Shown here in pieces: positions 55,608 to 64,000 of a stretch of DNA of 64,000 nt (position 1 is its first letter; every line of letters starts with the position of its first letter). Below the pieces are notes generated by a model. That model had not been told where the DNA came from. It worked only from the letters and a program-made list of their open reading frames with translations, and searched no databases. Origin of the DNA: Gracilibacillus salinarum (GTDB lineage: Bacteria > Bacillota > Bacilli > Bacillales > Amphibacillaceae); assembly GCF_022919575.1 (NCBI RefSeq), contig NZ_CP095071.1, positions 1,426,001 to 1,490,000 of the forward strand. Direction: 5' to 3'. The position numbers were made by a program, and so were the translations under genes.

Positions 55608-55793
55608 TCAAGATGAGAGGACATCCGAAAGTCTGTATTCCTGACCTCGAAAGCCTTTGTAATACTCCGGATACATTTCTCCTCCGCACTTTTCACAACT
55701 AAACTGTGGGGGAACACTTGGATCTCCTCCATCCATGATATCGAAATCTCGTACCACACTGTACGGGATTTTTTCTTCTTCATGACAAGTCAA
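55608..55793 (-). CDS. Zinc-ribbon accessory ORF of the IS91-like element
   Basis: 61-residue Cys-containing ORF overlapping the transposase stop by 14 nt in another frame. Read back past its TTG start, the frame contains HCLTCHEE, which gives a CxxC that pairs with the later CEKC, so the full zinc ribbon needs codons upstream of the start. This suggests either a start further up within the transposase gene or a programmed or mutational frameshift joining the two. Another ORF from the ATG of the TGA overlap (55783) looks less protein-like. Confidence 0.5.
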   Translation of the reverse strand: MTCHEEEKIPYSVVRDFDIMDGGDPSVPPQFSCEKCGGEMYPEYYKGFRGQEYRLSDVLSS

Positions 55794-57093
55794 ACAATGA
55801 TAGTTGACGGCTTGTTGGCTTTTGGATGGCTGTAAATGATCTCTTCCTTTTTGTTTCTTCTGTTTTTTCTTTTTTTGGTTTTTCGGTACTCGTGAGATAA
55901 CGTATCATCCTTTCTAAATAGGCTTGGGCTTCTTGATTGATGGCTACTTTTATGTCTAACTGCTCGTTATCGAGACATACTTCTCCCATATATTCATAAT
56001 AATTATCACAATGACGACAAACCATAGGGTCTTTCCCACCACTAGCGATTACGCGCTCTCTCCATGTTTGACGACGAAGGGTCTTTTTTACTTTCAAGAG
56101 GATGCGATTCACTCTCTCCTGCCACTTTTCGATAAGCTTTCTACATATAGATTTACTTCTGCGTGAATAGATGCCATAATGACGAATGACTTTAAATTGT
56201 TCATCCGGAATATGCCGAATGAGACACTTGATGAACTCTTCTACCATCATGGTTTCGGTTTCTTCTTCCCCTGTTTTCTTATCCATATATGTAAACGTCA
56301 CAAAATCACCATCATATGCCACAATCCGGTTCAGACCAATCGCAGGTCGTCGCATATAACGACCGATATAGCGTAACTGTTCGGTTACATTTCCTCGATT
56401 TTTCGGTGCGTACACATAAAAACCATCTCCATTAGCACGATACGCCTTCTGTAATCGTCCTTGGACTTTCTTCTTTTCTTTTGGAGACAAATAAGCACGA
56501 ATCATTTTTAACACAACAGTTTGCCATTGCTTTCGTAACCTTGTATAAGGAATATAGTCATACACTTTCCACGCTCCCCGTTTCGTTATCCCGCCCATGG
56601 TTACTAACATATGTACATGTGGATTGAAATTCAATGTGGAACCAAACGTATGGAGTCCAGCGATAATGCCGGGAGTTACCTTGCTTTTTTCTTCAAAGAA
56701 TTCACGAATCAATCGTACCCCTTCGTCCATCAATGGTTTTAACAACTCTCGGTGCAACAGGAATATATCTCGTAAATCTTCATCAATAGTGAGAATCACA
56801 TGGCGATGGTTCACTTGGTACACATCTTCGCTTAATAAACGACTCCACTCTTCACTTTCCCCCACAGCACAAGTCGTACAGAAGCGTCCTTTACATCGAT
56901 AGGGAACGTGCTTTGTCTCATGGCAACCTTCACAAACAAAGAGCTTAAATCCTTTTTTCATATCCCCACAGTCTCTAAATTTTTCTACCTCCTTGATCAC
57001 GACAGGGCGGATTCTATCTCCATACGTTTCCTTGAAGGTTTCCCAATGTTGATGATCATCAAATAGCATTTCTTTTAGTATATTTGTCTCCAT
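55780..57093 (-). CDS. IS91-family transposase
   Basis: 437-residue HUH-type transposase of a rolling-circle element. The N-terminal zinc finger has CEGC and CTTC knuckles (about residues 53-80). The HUH motif is NFNPHVHMLVTMGG (about 155-168). The Tyr candidate is in EQLRYIGRYMRRP (about 238-250). A second set of Cys (CRHCDNYY) lies near 355. The C-terminus is Lys-rich. Intact, without internal stops, so it may be active. Confidence 0.88.
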   Translation of the reverse strand: METNILKEMLFDDHQHWETFKETYGDRIRPVVIKEVEKFRDCGDMKKGFKLFVCEGCHETKHVPYRCKGRFCTTCAVGESEEWSRLLSEDVYQVNHRHVILTIDEDLRDIFLLHRELLKPLMDEGVRLIREFFEEKSKVTPGIIAGLHTFGSTLNFNPHVHMLVTMGGITKRGAWKVYDYIPYTRLRKQWQTVVLKMIRAYLSPKEKKKVQGRLQKAYRANGDGFYVYAPKNRGNVTEQLRYIGRYMRRPAIGLNRIVAYDGDFVTFTYMDKKTGEEETETMMVEEFIKCLIRHIPDEQFKVIRHYGIYSRRSKSICRKLIEKWQERVNRILLKVKKTLRRQTWRERVIASGGKDPMVCRHCDNYYEYMGEVCLDNEQLDIKVAINQEAQAYLERMIRYLTSTEKPKKEKTEETKRKRSFTAIQKPTSRQLSLFDLS

Positions 57094-57112
57094 ACAAACA
57101 CCTTATCACAGT

Positions 57113-57870
57113 TCAAAATCCTTTGATACCGCGGATTATATACTTTCTTTACTTATTAGAAAAACCGGGATAAACCACCCTGTCCTAATTGACTTAATCA
57201 ATAAACAACTTCCTATAATATGGATTATGTAAACTAGCCGCTTTATGCTTAGTGGTAATTTTGAAATGATTCATGTGCTGGGATACCGCTCCGTCCAACC
57301 ACTCCGCGTCCTGCGGGGCACGGCTGAAGCTAACTTTGTGAAGAAAGGCACTTCACAAAGTGGATCTTCAGCGCCTGCCTGTCCCGCGGGAGTCTCCGTG
57401 GTTGGCCTACGCTAGGATATGGGCTCTACAACTTTTGTAAGAGATAGCATATTGATCACTGTATATATATAACAGCAATTGAATGAATAACATAATGCCT
57501 AGATCCACTGCTTTTAGCTGTTTCATATGATGTAGTACTTCCCTCAAGCGCAGGAAATAGGCGGAGACTCCCGTGGAATCAGCGCGAGCTGAAGATCCAC
57601 TTCATTTGTGCCTGTGTCTTCTAGTATCGCTTCGAGGTAAGCTTCCTCGGCACAAGGCAGCAAAGATGCTGTTCAAGTAGTAGCCTAGCTGAAGCCGTGC
57701 CCACAGGACGCGGAGCCTATTTCCGGAGCTTTGCAACGCAGATAAAATATATCAAAATGATCATTCTGAAATACAGCCTTTGTTAACATAATCTATATTA
57801 TAAGAACCTGTCTTCCTATTCAGCATGATTACTTCTGCGACTGTACATATATACTTTCTTTGCTTAGAAC
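57113..57870 (-). repeat. Post-terminator element, copy 9 (near full length)
   Basis: The core 57212-57804 (593 bp) is in the same orientation as copy 2. The distal flank has the clear hairpin CCGGGATAAACCACCCTG (57163-57180), then T-rich TTCTAATAAG on the minus strand, which itself starts another partial flank (57120-57150). The proximal flank 57805-57870 (CATGATTACTTCTGCGACTG, ACTTTCTTTGCTTAG) is interrupted by the GGCGC repeat. The middle is almost identical to copy 6. Confidence 0.87.
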
Positions 57871-58025
57871 AAAGGCGCAAGCGCCCGTATAGAGACGTAG
57901 CGAGTGGAGCGAATCAACTGAGATAAAGGAATCACGGTGAGCTTGCGAACCGATGATGACTTATCGTAGGGCGATTTCGCGAAGTCGCCTAGTCTCTGGG
58001 CGCTGGAGCCGGACGTGGCCGTTTC
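57871..58025. repeat. GGCGC-type intergenic repeat
   Basis: Starts AAAGGCGCAAGCGCCCG and ends GGGCGCTGGAGCCGGACG, with an inner hairpin GGGCGATTTCGCGAAGTCGCC. I have seen closely similar blocks between genes in other Bacillaceae, but I know of no function. It lies inside the proximal flank of copy 9, since flank-like sequence (ATTTATACTTTCCTTTCTTG) resumes at 58049 before the spoVR terminator. Confidence 0.75.
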
Positions 58026-58080
58026 TGTCAGCGAACATCATATAGCCCAAAATTTATACTTTCCTTTCTTGACTTATTAG

Positions 58081-58112
58081 AAAACCAGGCAATGACATCA
58101 TCGCCTGGCTTC
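58081..58112 (-). terminator. Terminator after spoVR
   Basis: CCAGGCAATGA / TCATCGCCTGG (one G-U) with a short loop; AGAAAA on the left for the minus strand, TTTTTT to the right. Confidence 0.85.
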
Positions 58113-58119
58113 GTTTTTT

Positions 58120-59538
58120 CTAGGATAAATATTTTTTTAATACTTTCGCACCATTACAAGAAAATAAGCATTCCTTCTCTTCCATTATTGTTTCTATATG
58201 AACATCTCTTCCCCACAATTGATAAATATACGGAAGTGTTTTCTCTAAATAACGGACATCCAGTTCCACTCCTTCAAAATGATGACGGAGGTATAACTCA
58301 CCATTTCGTAAGTAATCACCATTCACTACTGTTAAATATGGAAAACCACCATTCAACCTGCTCGAAATCAATTGATCCCTGACATCTTCCCATTGTTTAT
58401 CGACGATTTTGTATTGATGGCCTTGCTTCTGAAAAAGATACATATCCTCGCGTTCCACTAGGTCTTTCGTTAAATAATTCCGCATAAAAGAAATATCTGA
58501 TTCTATTTCTCTTACCTCAAAGATTTTTTCACGGCCTGTGCCAGCTTCTACACCAAAGCGTTTCATTTCTTCTGTGGGATTATTATAACGCTCTTCAATA
58601 TCCTCAAACATCTTAACCCCTAGATAATATGGATTGATTTGGGTAGTTGATGGCTGAACAACACTAGCATTTAATGAGGCGAATTCTACGGTTTCATCAC
58701 TCGACAAGTCTAATTCTCGCATAATCCGTTGATGCCAGAATGTCGCCCATCCTTCATTCATAATCTTTGTTTCTAGTTGTGGCCAGAAATAAAGCATTTC
58801 TTCGCGCATCATGGTTAAAATATCGCGTTGCCAATCATCCAGCTCACGACTATGTTGTTCGATAAATAATAGGATATCTTTTTCTGGTTTCGGCGGAAAA
58901 GGCTTTTTCTTTCTTATCGATTGATCTGATTTCGAAGATACTGGTCCATCCAATTCCCATAAATCATCAAATTCTGTTCGTCTGGCCTGTTTTGGTGTTT
59001 CTTCATCATCGTCCTTTTGCCAATCCAGTCGTGCCTTTAAAAGGGTTGGATCAATATGTTCCTGTATGGCCAGCACGGCATCCAGAAACTTTTCCACTTC
59101 TTTAATTCCATATTGTTTTTCATATTTGGCGACACGATCGGCAGTCGCAGCCATACTTTCGACCATATCTCGTTTCGTATTCTGAAAACGAACATTATTT
59201 TTAAAGAAATCACAATGTGCTAACACGTGTGCGACAATCAATTTATTTTGAACCAGACTATTGGAGTGGAGCAAAAATGCATAGCATGGATTAGAATTAA
59301 TCACCAATTCATAAATCTTACTTAAACCAAGATCATTTTGAAGTTTCATTCGGTGAAATTGTTTCCCAAAGCTCCAATGCGAAAACCTGGTCGGCATTCC
59401 ATAAGCGCCAAACGTATATAGAATTTCAGGTGGGCATATTTCATAGCGCATTGGATAAAAGTCGAGGCCAAATCCTTCGGCAATTTCGGTAATTTCCTGA
59501 ATTGCTTTTTCTAGTTTTTTTCTTTCATCTACTTTCAA
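58120..59538 (-). CDS. spoVR: Stage V sporulation protein SpoVR
   Basis: About 472-residue SpoVR, required for normal cortex formation in B. subtilis; the biochemical role is unknown. Conserved blocks: [51 protein letters not shown] and [17 protein letters not shown] start at 59538 (protein MKVDERKKL) is chosen because GGAGG lies 7 nt before it and the length then fits the family (~468). In-frame codons back to 59619 overlap the hemAT terminator. Confidence 0.92.
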   Translation of the reverse strand: MKVDERKKLEKAIQEITEIAEGFGLDFYPMRYEICPPEILYTFGAYGMPTRFSHWSFGKQFHRMKLQNDLGLSKIYELVINSNPCYAFLLHSNSLVQNKLIVAHVLAHCDFFKNNVRFQNTKRDMVESMAATADRVAKYEKQYGIKEVEKFLDAVLAIQEHIDPTLLKARLDWQKDDDEETPKQARRTEFDDLWELDGPVSSKSDQSIRKKKPFPPKPEKDILLFIEQHSRELDDWQRDILTMMREEMLYFWPQLETKIMNEGWATFWHQRIMRELDLSSDETVEFASLNASVVQPSTTQINPYYLGVKMFEDIEERYNNPTEEMKRFGVEAGTGREKIFEVREIESDISFMRNYLTKDLVEREDMYLFQKQGHQYKIVDKQWEDVRDQLISSRLNGGFPYLTVVNGDYLRNGELYLRHHFEGVELDVRYLEKTLPYIYQLWGRDVHIETIMEEKECLFSCNGAKVLKKYLS

Positions 59539-59574
59539 ACGAAACACCTCCACTACACTATATGAGTTGGCAAA

Positions 59575-59617
59575 TAAAAATAGGACACCCATTACTAAAA
59601 TGGATGTCCGGTTTTTC
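59575..59617 (-). terminator. Terminator after hemAT
   Basis: GGACACCCAT / ATGGATGTCC (one G-U) stem; AAAAATA on the left gives the minus-strand T-tract. Confidence 0.85.
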
Positions 59618-60911
59618 ACTTTTCTGCTGTCATTTCCATCAGTTCCTCTATAGTGATGGATATCTTCTCAAAACTTTGATTGACGCTGTCCAATTGCTGC
59701 GCGAATTGTTCAATTTCGGTTTCGATTGTATTGTTATGTCCTTTTGCATCGTGCATATTCACCATTAATTCTTCAAAAAAGCGTGAGATCTGTTTCATGT
59801 TATCGCTACTGTTAGTTACTGACAGCTGCACCTCATCTACATAATTGGTTACTTTGGCAACCTGTGTATTGGTTTTATCTATAAGCCCTGTTACATTACT
59901 AACAGATTGCTTTGTCTGTTCTGCAAGTTTTCGGACTTCATCAGCAACCACCGCAAAACCTTTCCCTTCCTCCCCTGCCCGAGCAGCTTCAATTGCTGCA
60001 TTCAATGCAAGCAGATTAGTCTGTTCTGCAATATCAGTCACCATGTTTACAATCGTTTCAATTTGATTAGAGATGTCAGAAAGGCTTGTACTTTCCCGTT
60101 TGATTCCGTGCATTTTTTCCTCAATCTGGCCGATTTGCACCTCTTGTGATTGCAGGTCGTTCCTTCGGTCAATCGATGAACTCTCTACGTGTTCTGATGT
60201 AATCGTTCCTTCCTGTGCATATTTCAGAATCGTCTCTACTTGCTGTGACAAGGATGCAGCAGACGATTTGGAAGATTGAAAAATAGCAGCTATACGTTCC
60301 GATGTTTCCTGTATCTTATCACGAATACGTTGCTTTTCTATCTCTTGCTGTTCGTGTACATCTTGTATTTTTACTTGATAGGCGTATAATACCAATTGCT
60401 GTTCTAGACTGATAATTTTTCCGGTTGCTAAAACAGCCTGATGAAAAAATGTTCTATCGGTAATCTCTTCTTGCAAAATAATTAATAGCTGGTTCTGCAG
60501 CCCTTGAAATGCAGCCAAATACCATTTGGGCTCTAGACCAATGTGATAATGTACTTCCGCAATTCGTACACGTTTCTCACAATAGGTCGAATCGATAATT
60601 CCATTAAACATTTCCTTAATATGAGGCTTTAACGATTGTTGTAACTTTTCAACAGAACTATTTGTTTCAATAATAGCTACCAAAGAGTCTTCATAGAATA
60701 AATTCCGGTAAAATTCATGCACAATCTCGTCTATTCGTTCATCTAACCATGGTTTTATTTGCTGTAATACCGCTAAATCCAATTCAGTTAAGTTTATGAT
60801 TTGGATTTGCTTTTCCAATTCACTGCCACTTTCCACATCTAACAGAGCATTAGATGGATCTATTTCCAAATGTGTTGAAACCTTATCTCGCTTCTTAAAC
60901 AAAATTGCCAT
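59616..60911 (-). CDS. hemAT: HemAT heme-based aerotaxis transducer
   Basis: 431-residue soluble oxygen sensor. A globin domain (about residues 30-190) has [21 protein letters not shown], with His121 as candidate proximal heme ligand. The methyl-accepting signalling domain (about 220-431) has the hairpin tip [20 protein letters not shown] and [15 protein letters not shown]. It signals to CheA in chemotaxis; no other chemotaxis genes are in the window. Confidence 0.94.
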   Translation of the reverse strand: MAILFKKRDKVSTHLEIDPSNALLDVESGSELEKQIQIINLTELDLAVLQQIKPWLDERIDEIVHEFYRNLFYEDSLVAIIETNSSVEKLQQSLKPHIKEMFNGIIDSTYCEKRVRIAEVHYHIGLEPKWYLAAFQGLQNQLLIILQEEITDRTFFHQAVLATGKIISLEQQLVLYAYQVKIQDVHEQQEIEKQRIRDKIQETSERIAAIFQSSKSSAASLSQQVETILKYAQEGTITSEHVESSSIDRRNDLQSQEVQIGQIEEKMHGIKRESTSLSDISNQIETIVNMVTDIAEQTNLLALNAAIEAARAGEEGKGFAVVADEVRKLAEQTKQSVSNVTGLIDKTNTQVAKVTNYVDEVQLSVTNSSDNMKQISRFFEELMVNMHDAKGHNNTIETEIEQFAQQLDSVNQSFEKISITIEELMEMTAEK

Positions 60912-60973
60912 GATAAAGGACTCCTTTTGTTGTTATTTTATTACATTTTATAGTACTTTTAGATTAAATAAAA

Positions 60974-61011
60974 TAACCTACACAAAAGTTAGTACTTTTG
61001 TATAGGTTATT
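60974..61011 (-). terminator. Terminator after the rhodanese-like gene
   Basis: AACCTACACAAAAGT / ACTTTTGTATAGGTT (one G-U) stem with TAGT loop. Confidence 0.85.
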
Positions 61012-61018
61012 TGGTCAT

Positions 61019-61390
61019 TTATACCAATCCCGTTACTTTATCTTTACACTTACAGGTTGTAAGCGTATATCCGATAATATGGAATCCTTTATGCTTAAGA
61101 AAGCGAATAGCTATATTTTTTTCTAAATGGCTGGATGCCACGATGTAAATAGATCGTGATGGAATTTCGTGATAATACCTTTTTAAATAAGCAATGGGAA
61201 TAACAAGCGCATCATCAAACTTATCATTATCTGCTTCCTGGTAGTCTCTAATATCTAAAGTGATGGTTTGATTGTTTTGCTGCTTTTTCGGATCCACACA
61301 CGGCACTCCTGAAATCGGCGCATATCGTGTATAAATCATTCGCGCAATCACTAGCAAAGCTATGATGACTGCCATCCAAAAGATCGACAT
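61019..61390 (-). CDS. Membrane-anchored rhodanese-like protein
   Basis: 123-residue protein with an N-terminal membrane helix (about 3-20) and a rhodanese-like domain: LDIRDYQEAD, ALVIPIAYLKRYYHEIP, YIVASSHLEKNIAIRFLKHKGF. Ser replaces the catalytic Cys in the active-site loop, so sulfur transfer is unlikely; it resembles B. subtilis YqhL. Three Cys near the C-terminus (TTCKCKDK) are odd. ATG 61390 follows GGAGGATG. Confidence 0.78.
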   Translation of the reverse strand: MSIFWMAVIIALLVIARMIYTRYAPISGVPCVDPKKQQNNQTITLDIRDYQEADNDKFDDALVIPIAYLKRYYHEIPSRSIYIVASSHLEKNIAIRFLKHKGFHIIGYTLTTCKCKDKVTGLV

Positions 61391-61523
61391 GTTATAGCAT
61401 CCTCCATTTTCCATGATGAAGCTCAGAATTGACGTCTGTCCTATATTACTTCTATAAGTGAGTGACAAAGCCTGTTAACAGGTTATACCTGCGTTAGTAT
61501 ATTGTCAACCTTTTGAATCATCA

Positions 61524-62897
61524 TTATTGTTGATAATCTTTTACTTTTTGCCAATAGTGAACTAAGGTATTCATCCCTTTTTCAAAATGGGCAACCGGAA
61601 AGCTCTCATTCGGTGAGTGCAGCCGGTCATCAGGTGTGCCAAATCCGAGCAAGACAACTGGTATGTGATAAATAGCATCTATCCATTCTACAACAGGAAT
61701 CGATCCACCCATTCTTACATACACTGCTTCTTTATCAAACGTTTCCGCAAAGCTTTCAGCAGCCTTCTCAATCAACTCATGATCTGGATCAACTTTATAT
61801 GCCTTGGCAGATAAAGGTTCCCGCTTAATCGACAGGGTTACACCTTCCGGAACATGTTCCTCTAAATGCTTCACCAATAAATCTTGAATTTCCGTCGGAT
61901 CCTGACCTGGGACGAGACGGCATGTCAATTTGGCGGTAGCAGTCGATGGGATAATTGTTTTGGTTCCTTCTCCTTGATAACCACTATACAAGCCATTGAT
62001 TTCTAATGTTGGTCTTGCCATTGTATGTTCTTTTGCCGAATAGCCTGCTTCTGATACAGTACGTGATATTCCAGTAGAAGCAGGATAATCTTCACCTGGC
62101 GCATCCTTTATTAACGTACGCTCTTCCTCTGACAACGGTTCAACTTTATCATAAAAATGAGCGACTTGCACAACTTCTTGCTCATCTTTCATGGTCGCTA
62201 ATAACTGAGCCATTGCCATTGCTGGATTTTTCACTGCTCCTCCGTAGAGACCTGAATGCAGATCATTATCTGGTCCCTTCAAGGTAAATTCTAATCCGGT
62301 AAATCCTTTTAACCCATACAAGATGGTTGGCTGATCATTTGCTACCATCCCTGAATCAGAGATCACAGCAAAATCTGCTGCAAATTTTTCTTTTTGCTGG
62401 TGAAGTATTTCGTACAAATTAGCACTGCCAATTTCTTCTTCCCCTTCAATACACACTTTCACATTAAGTGGTAAGGAGCCATTTGTTTTCATAAAAGCTT
62501 TTAACACAACAAGATGCATAAACACTTGCCCTTTGTCATCACTTGCCCCTCTTGCGTAAATGCGTCCATCTCTTATGTCAGCCTGGAAGGGTTCACTTTC
62601 CCACAAATCCAGCGGATCCGGTGGCTGTACATCGTAATGCCCGTAAAAAAGGACTGTTGGCGCTTCCGGCCCCGCTTCCATCCACTCTGCATAAACAAGA
62701 GGATGACCTGCTGTTTGCTGCACTTCTACTTTATCAAAGCCTGCTTCTTTTATATAATCTGCCACGAATTCTGCCGCGTTTTTCACATCGTCTTTATGTG
62801 AGGAATCTGTACTTACACTAGGAATATGTAAAAATTTCTTCAGTTCTTCGAGATGTGTTTCTTTATGTTTTTCCAAATATGCTAATACTTCTTTCAT
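61524..62897 (-). CDS. M20 family dipeptidase
   Basis: About 457-residue di-zinc metallopeptidase. Metal and catalytic residues: YGHYDVQPP (His, Asp), YARGASDDKGQ (bridging Asp), EGEEEIGS (catalytic Glu-Glu), and HSPNES (His). The lid domain with NDLHSGLYGG (about 205-214) matches the CNDP-like peptidases. The ATG at 62897 has AAAGGA 9 nt upstream; ATG 62906 is closer to it than usual, so the inner start is preferred. Monocistronic. Confidence 0.9.
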   Translation of the reverse strand: MKEVLAYLEKHKETHLEELKKFLHIPSVSTDSSHKDDVKNAAEFVADYIKEAGFDKVEVQQTAGHPLVYAEWMEAGPEAPTVLFYGHYDVQPPDPLDLWESEPFQADIRDGRIYARGASDDKGQVFMHLVVLKAFMKTNGSLPLNVKVCIEGEEEIGSANLYEILHQQKEKFAADFAVISDSGMVANDQPTILYGLKGFTGLEFTLKGPDNDLHSGLYGGAVKNPAMAMAQLLATMKDEQEVVQVAHFYDKVEPLSEEERTLIKDAPGEDYPASTGISRTVSEAGYSAKEHTMARPTLEINGLYSGYQGEGTKTIIPSTATAKLTCRLVPGQDPTEIQDLLVKHLEEHVPEGVTLSIKREPLSAKAYKVDPDHELIEKAAESFAETFDKEAVYVRMGGSIPVVEWIDAIYHIPVVLLGFGTPDDRLHSPNESFPVAHFEKGMNTLVHYWQKVKDYQQ

Positions 62898-63049
62898 TTG
62901 CCCCATTCCTTTCCATGGTTTCCCATTGATAGTTTAACATAAAACGTGGGATTCATTCATTATAAACGTTTTTACCGTAGATGGTCATCGGTTCTAAGCA
63001 ACAGCGCTTTGACTAAAACTAGAAATATGCTGGAGGGATATTCTGGCAC

Positions 63050-63203
63050 ATAAGAAAAGCCAGGAACCCCAGCAGGTCTTATCTAACAAAATAACATTCC
63101 ACTGCCTGTAATATGTATTATGTAAACAAGCAGCTTAGTGGTGATTTTGAAATATTATGTGTGGTAGGATACCGCTCCGGCCAACCACTTCGCGTCCTGC
63201 GGG
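63050..63203 (-). repeat. Post-terminator element, copy 10 (cut by IS110-like element)
   Basis: The distal hairpin CCAGG..CAGG region (63058-63078), distal flank, inverted repeat ATATGTATTATGTAAAC and the first ~85 bp of the core (CGGCCAACCACTTCGCGTCC). The match ends at GCGTCCTGCGGG (63203), where the IS110-like element begins. The core is in the same orientation as copy 2. Before it, 62898-63049 shows nothing. Confidence 0.8.
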
Positions 63204-64000
63204 AGTTATTATGAACGAAACTAGCCCCTTCTCGTATTATCGAAGGTTAATCCGGGTATAGCGTAAGTGAAATGAAAACCCAAATCAGAGCTAAAATACG
63301 AAAGGAGCTAGTACCATGAAGTATAACACAAAATATGTAGGATTGGACGTATCGAAAGAGAAAATTGCAGTAGCCGTTGCGGATGAAGGACGTTCTAAAC
63401 CAAGGTATATTGGGATGATTGACTATACAGTAGAAGCCATTGATAAGATAATGAAGAAATTAGGAGAATCCGCAGAGCTTCAAGTTTGTTATGAGGCCGG
63501 AGCTGTTGGGTATGGACTCTATCGATTGCTTACACATTTGGATATCCCTTGCGAAGTTATTGCGCCATCCTTAATCCCTCAGAAACCTGGTAATAAGGTG
63601 AAGACCGATAAGCGAGATGCTTTAAATCTGGCAACCCTTTATCGCGCAGGGGAATTAACACCGATTTTTGTCCCCACAGAAGATGATGAGGCTTTACGTG
63701 ATTTAGTTCGGGGACGTGAAGATGTGAAGGAAGATGAAAAAAGAGCCAAACATAGAGTAAACCATTTTCTTCTTAGAAATGGAAGAAAAGAACCGGAAGG
63801 AGTCAGAAAATGGAGTGTGAGATATTGGGAATGGCTTCACACCTTAACATTTAAGCGATTAACATCAAGGAGCATATTCCAAGAATATGTGCAACTACTT
63901 AGGGAATCTCAACAACGATTAAAGCGATTAGAAAAGATTATTAAAGAAGAAGCCGAAAATGGTGTACATGCCCCCATGATCCAAAAACTTATGTCACTTC
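63204..64000 (+). mobile_element. IS110-family element (partial, runs off the window)
   Basis: Begins where the repeat match ends. The ~110 bp before the ORF (63204-63315) has small stems such as AGGAGCTAG against CTAGCCCCTT, a position where IS110 elements may encode their guide (bridge) RNA. The 3' end is outside the window. Confidence 0.75.
63316..64000 (+). CDS. IS110-family transposase, N-terminal part
   Basis: 228 codons visible; the gene continues past the window end. The N-terminal DEDD RuvC-like domain is seen: VGLDVSKEKIAVAV (first Asp), VCYEAGAVGYGLYRLL (Glu) and KTDKRDALNLATL (Asp pair). A helical region with basic residues follows. GAAAGGAGC precedes the ATG. The Ser-containing C-terminal domain is not visible. 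Confidence 0.88.
   Translation, partial: MKYNTKYVGLDVSKEKIAVAVADEGRSKPRYIGMIDYTVEAIDKIMKKLGESAELQVCYEAGAVGYGLYRLLTHLDIPCEVIAPSLIPQKPGNKVKTDKRDALNLATLYRAGELTPIFVPTEDDEALRDLVRGREDVKEDEKRAKHRVNHFLLRNGRKEPEGVRKWSVRYWEWLHTLTFKRLTSRSIFQEYVQLLRESQQRLKRLEKIIKEEAENGVHAPMIQKLMSL

Larger units (their letters stand above)
55608..57112 (-). mobile_element. IS91-like insertion element
   Basis: A transposase plus accessory ORF between two copies of the post-terminator element. Exact ends are uncertain because IS91 elements lack inverted repeats; the right side lies near 57112, just before GCGGATTATATACTTTCTTTAC. Copies of the distal hairpin lie on both sides (55577 and 57157), so it sits within a run of these repeats. 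Confidence 0.75.

Noticed and set aside
55409..55783. 124-residue ORF starting at the ATGA overlap of the IS91-like transposase
   Set aside because: Runs across the distal hairpin and flank repeat, and its composition is not protein-like; the 61-residue frame with zinc knuckles is better.

Overview
The window is chromosomal DNA from a low-GC, endospore-forming member of the Bacillaceae. The evidence is a block colinear with the Bacillus subtilis yhaH-yhaJ-prsA-yhaM-yhaN-yhaO-yhaP-yhaQ-yheA-yheB-yheC/D region, spore genes (alpha/beta SASP, YabG, SpoVR, a YjcZ-like peptide, YheC/D, collagen-like spore surface proteins), a qoxABCD quinol oxidase and HemAT. Acidic tails on the secreted PrsA and QoxA lipoproteins hint at a halotolerant organism; a genus such as Gracilibacillus is only a guess. 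I see no rRNA, tRNA or CRISPR array.

Layout. 1-4.3 kb: YtxH protein, DUF3267 membrane protein, a small membrane protein, PrsA and YhaM. 5-9.5 kb: acetyltransferase, YhaN, YhaO (minus strand). 9.6-14 kb: NERD protein, an array of 24 TCGCGA sites, acetyltransferase, YhaPQ ABC exporter. 14.3-16.8 kb: an intergenic repeat split by a group II intron. 16.8-23.1 kb: yheA-yheB-HAD operon, YheC/D, a PucR-type regulator and the sugar-ABC ATPase MsmX. 23.9-28.4 kb: zinc-ribbon protein, SASP, FumC, YabG, a VanY-type peptidase, IDEAL protein. 28.6-36 kb: CDF exporter, an operon of methionine aminopeptidase, AzlC, AzlD and acetyltransferase, a YjcZ-like peptide, SDR, a trans-sulfuration enzyme, DegV. 36.2-43.4 kb: a spore-surface island with three proteins sharing one N-terminal domain (one carries about 52 collagen triplets), a two-gene glycosyltransferase operon and an unknown gene. 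43.6-54.6 kb: HAD, qoxABCD, a divergent two-component system overlapping an SDR gene, DUF389 protein, and CzcD/CzrA with a visible promoter-operator. 54.9-64 kb: Gly/Pro-rich protein, an IS91-like element, SpoVR, HemAT, rhodanese-like protein, M20 dipeptidase and a truncated IS110-like element.

The most striking thing is a non-coding repeat present about eleven times, here called the post-terminator element. It has a ~60-75 bp flank that always starts just after the T-tract of a rho-independent terminator, a ~530-650 bp core bounded by ~20-bp terminal inverted repeats and full of GC-rich nested inverted repeats, and a distal flank with its own terminator-like hairpin. The core occurs in both orientations inside fixed flanks. 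Copies are split by a group II intron and by an IS110-like element, and two have a second repeat family lodged in the flank. I do not recognise it as a described system.
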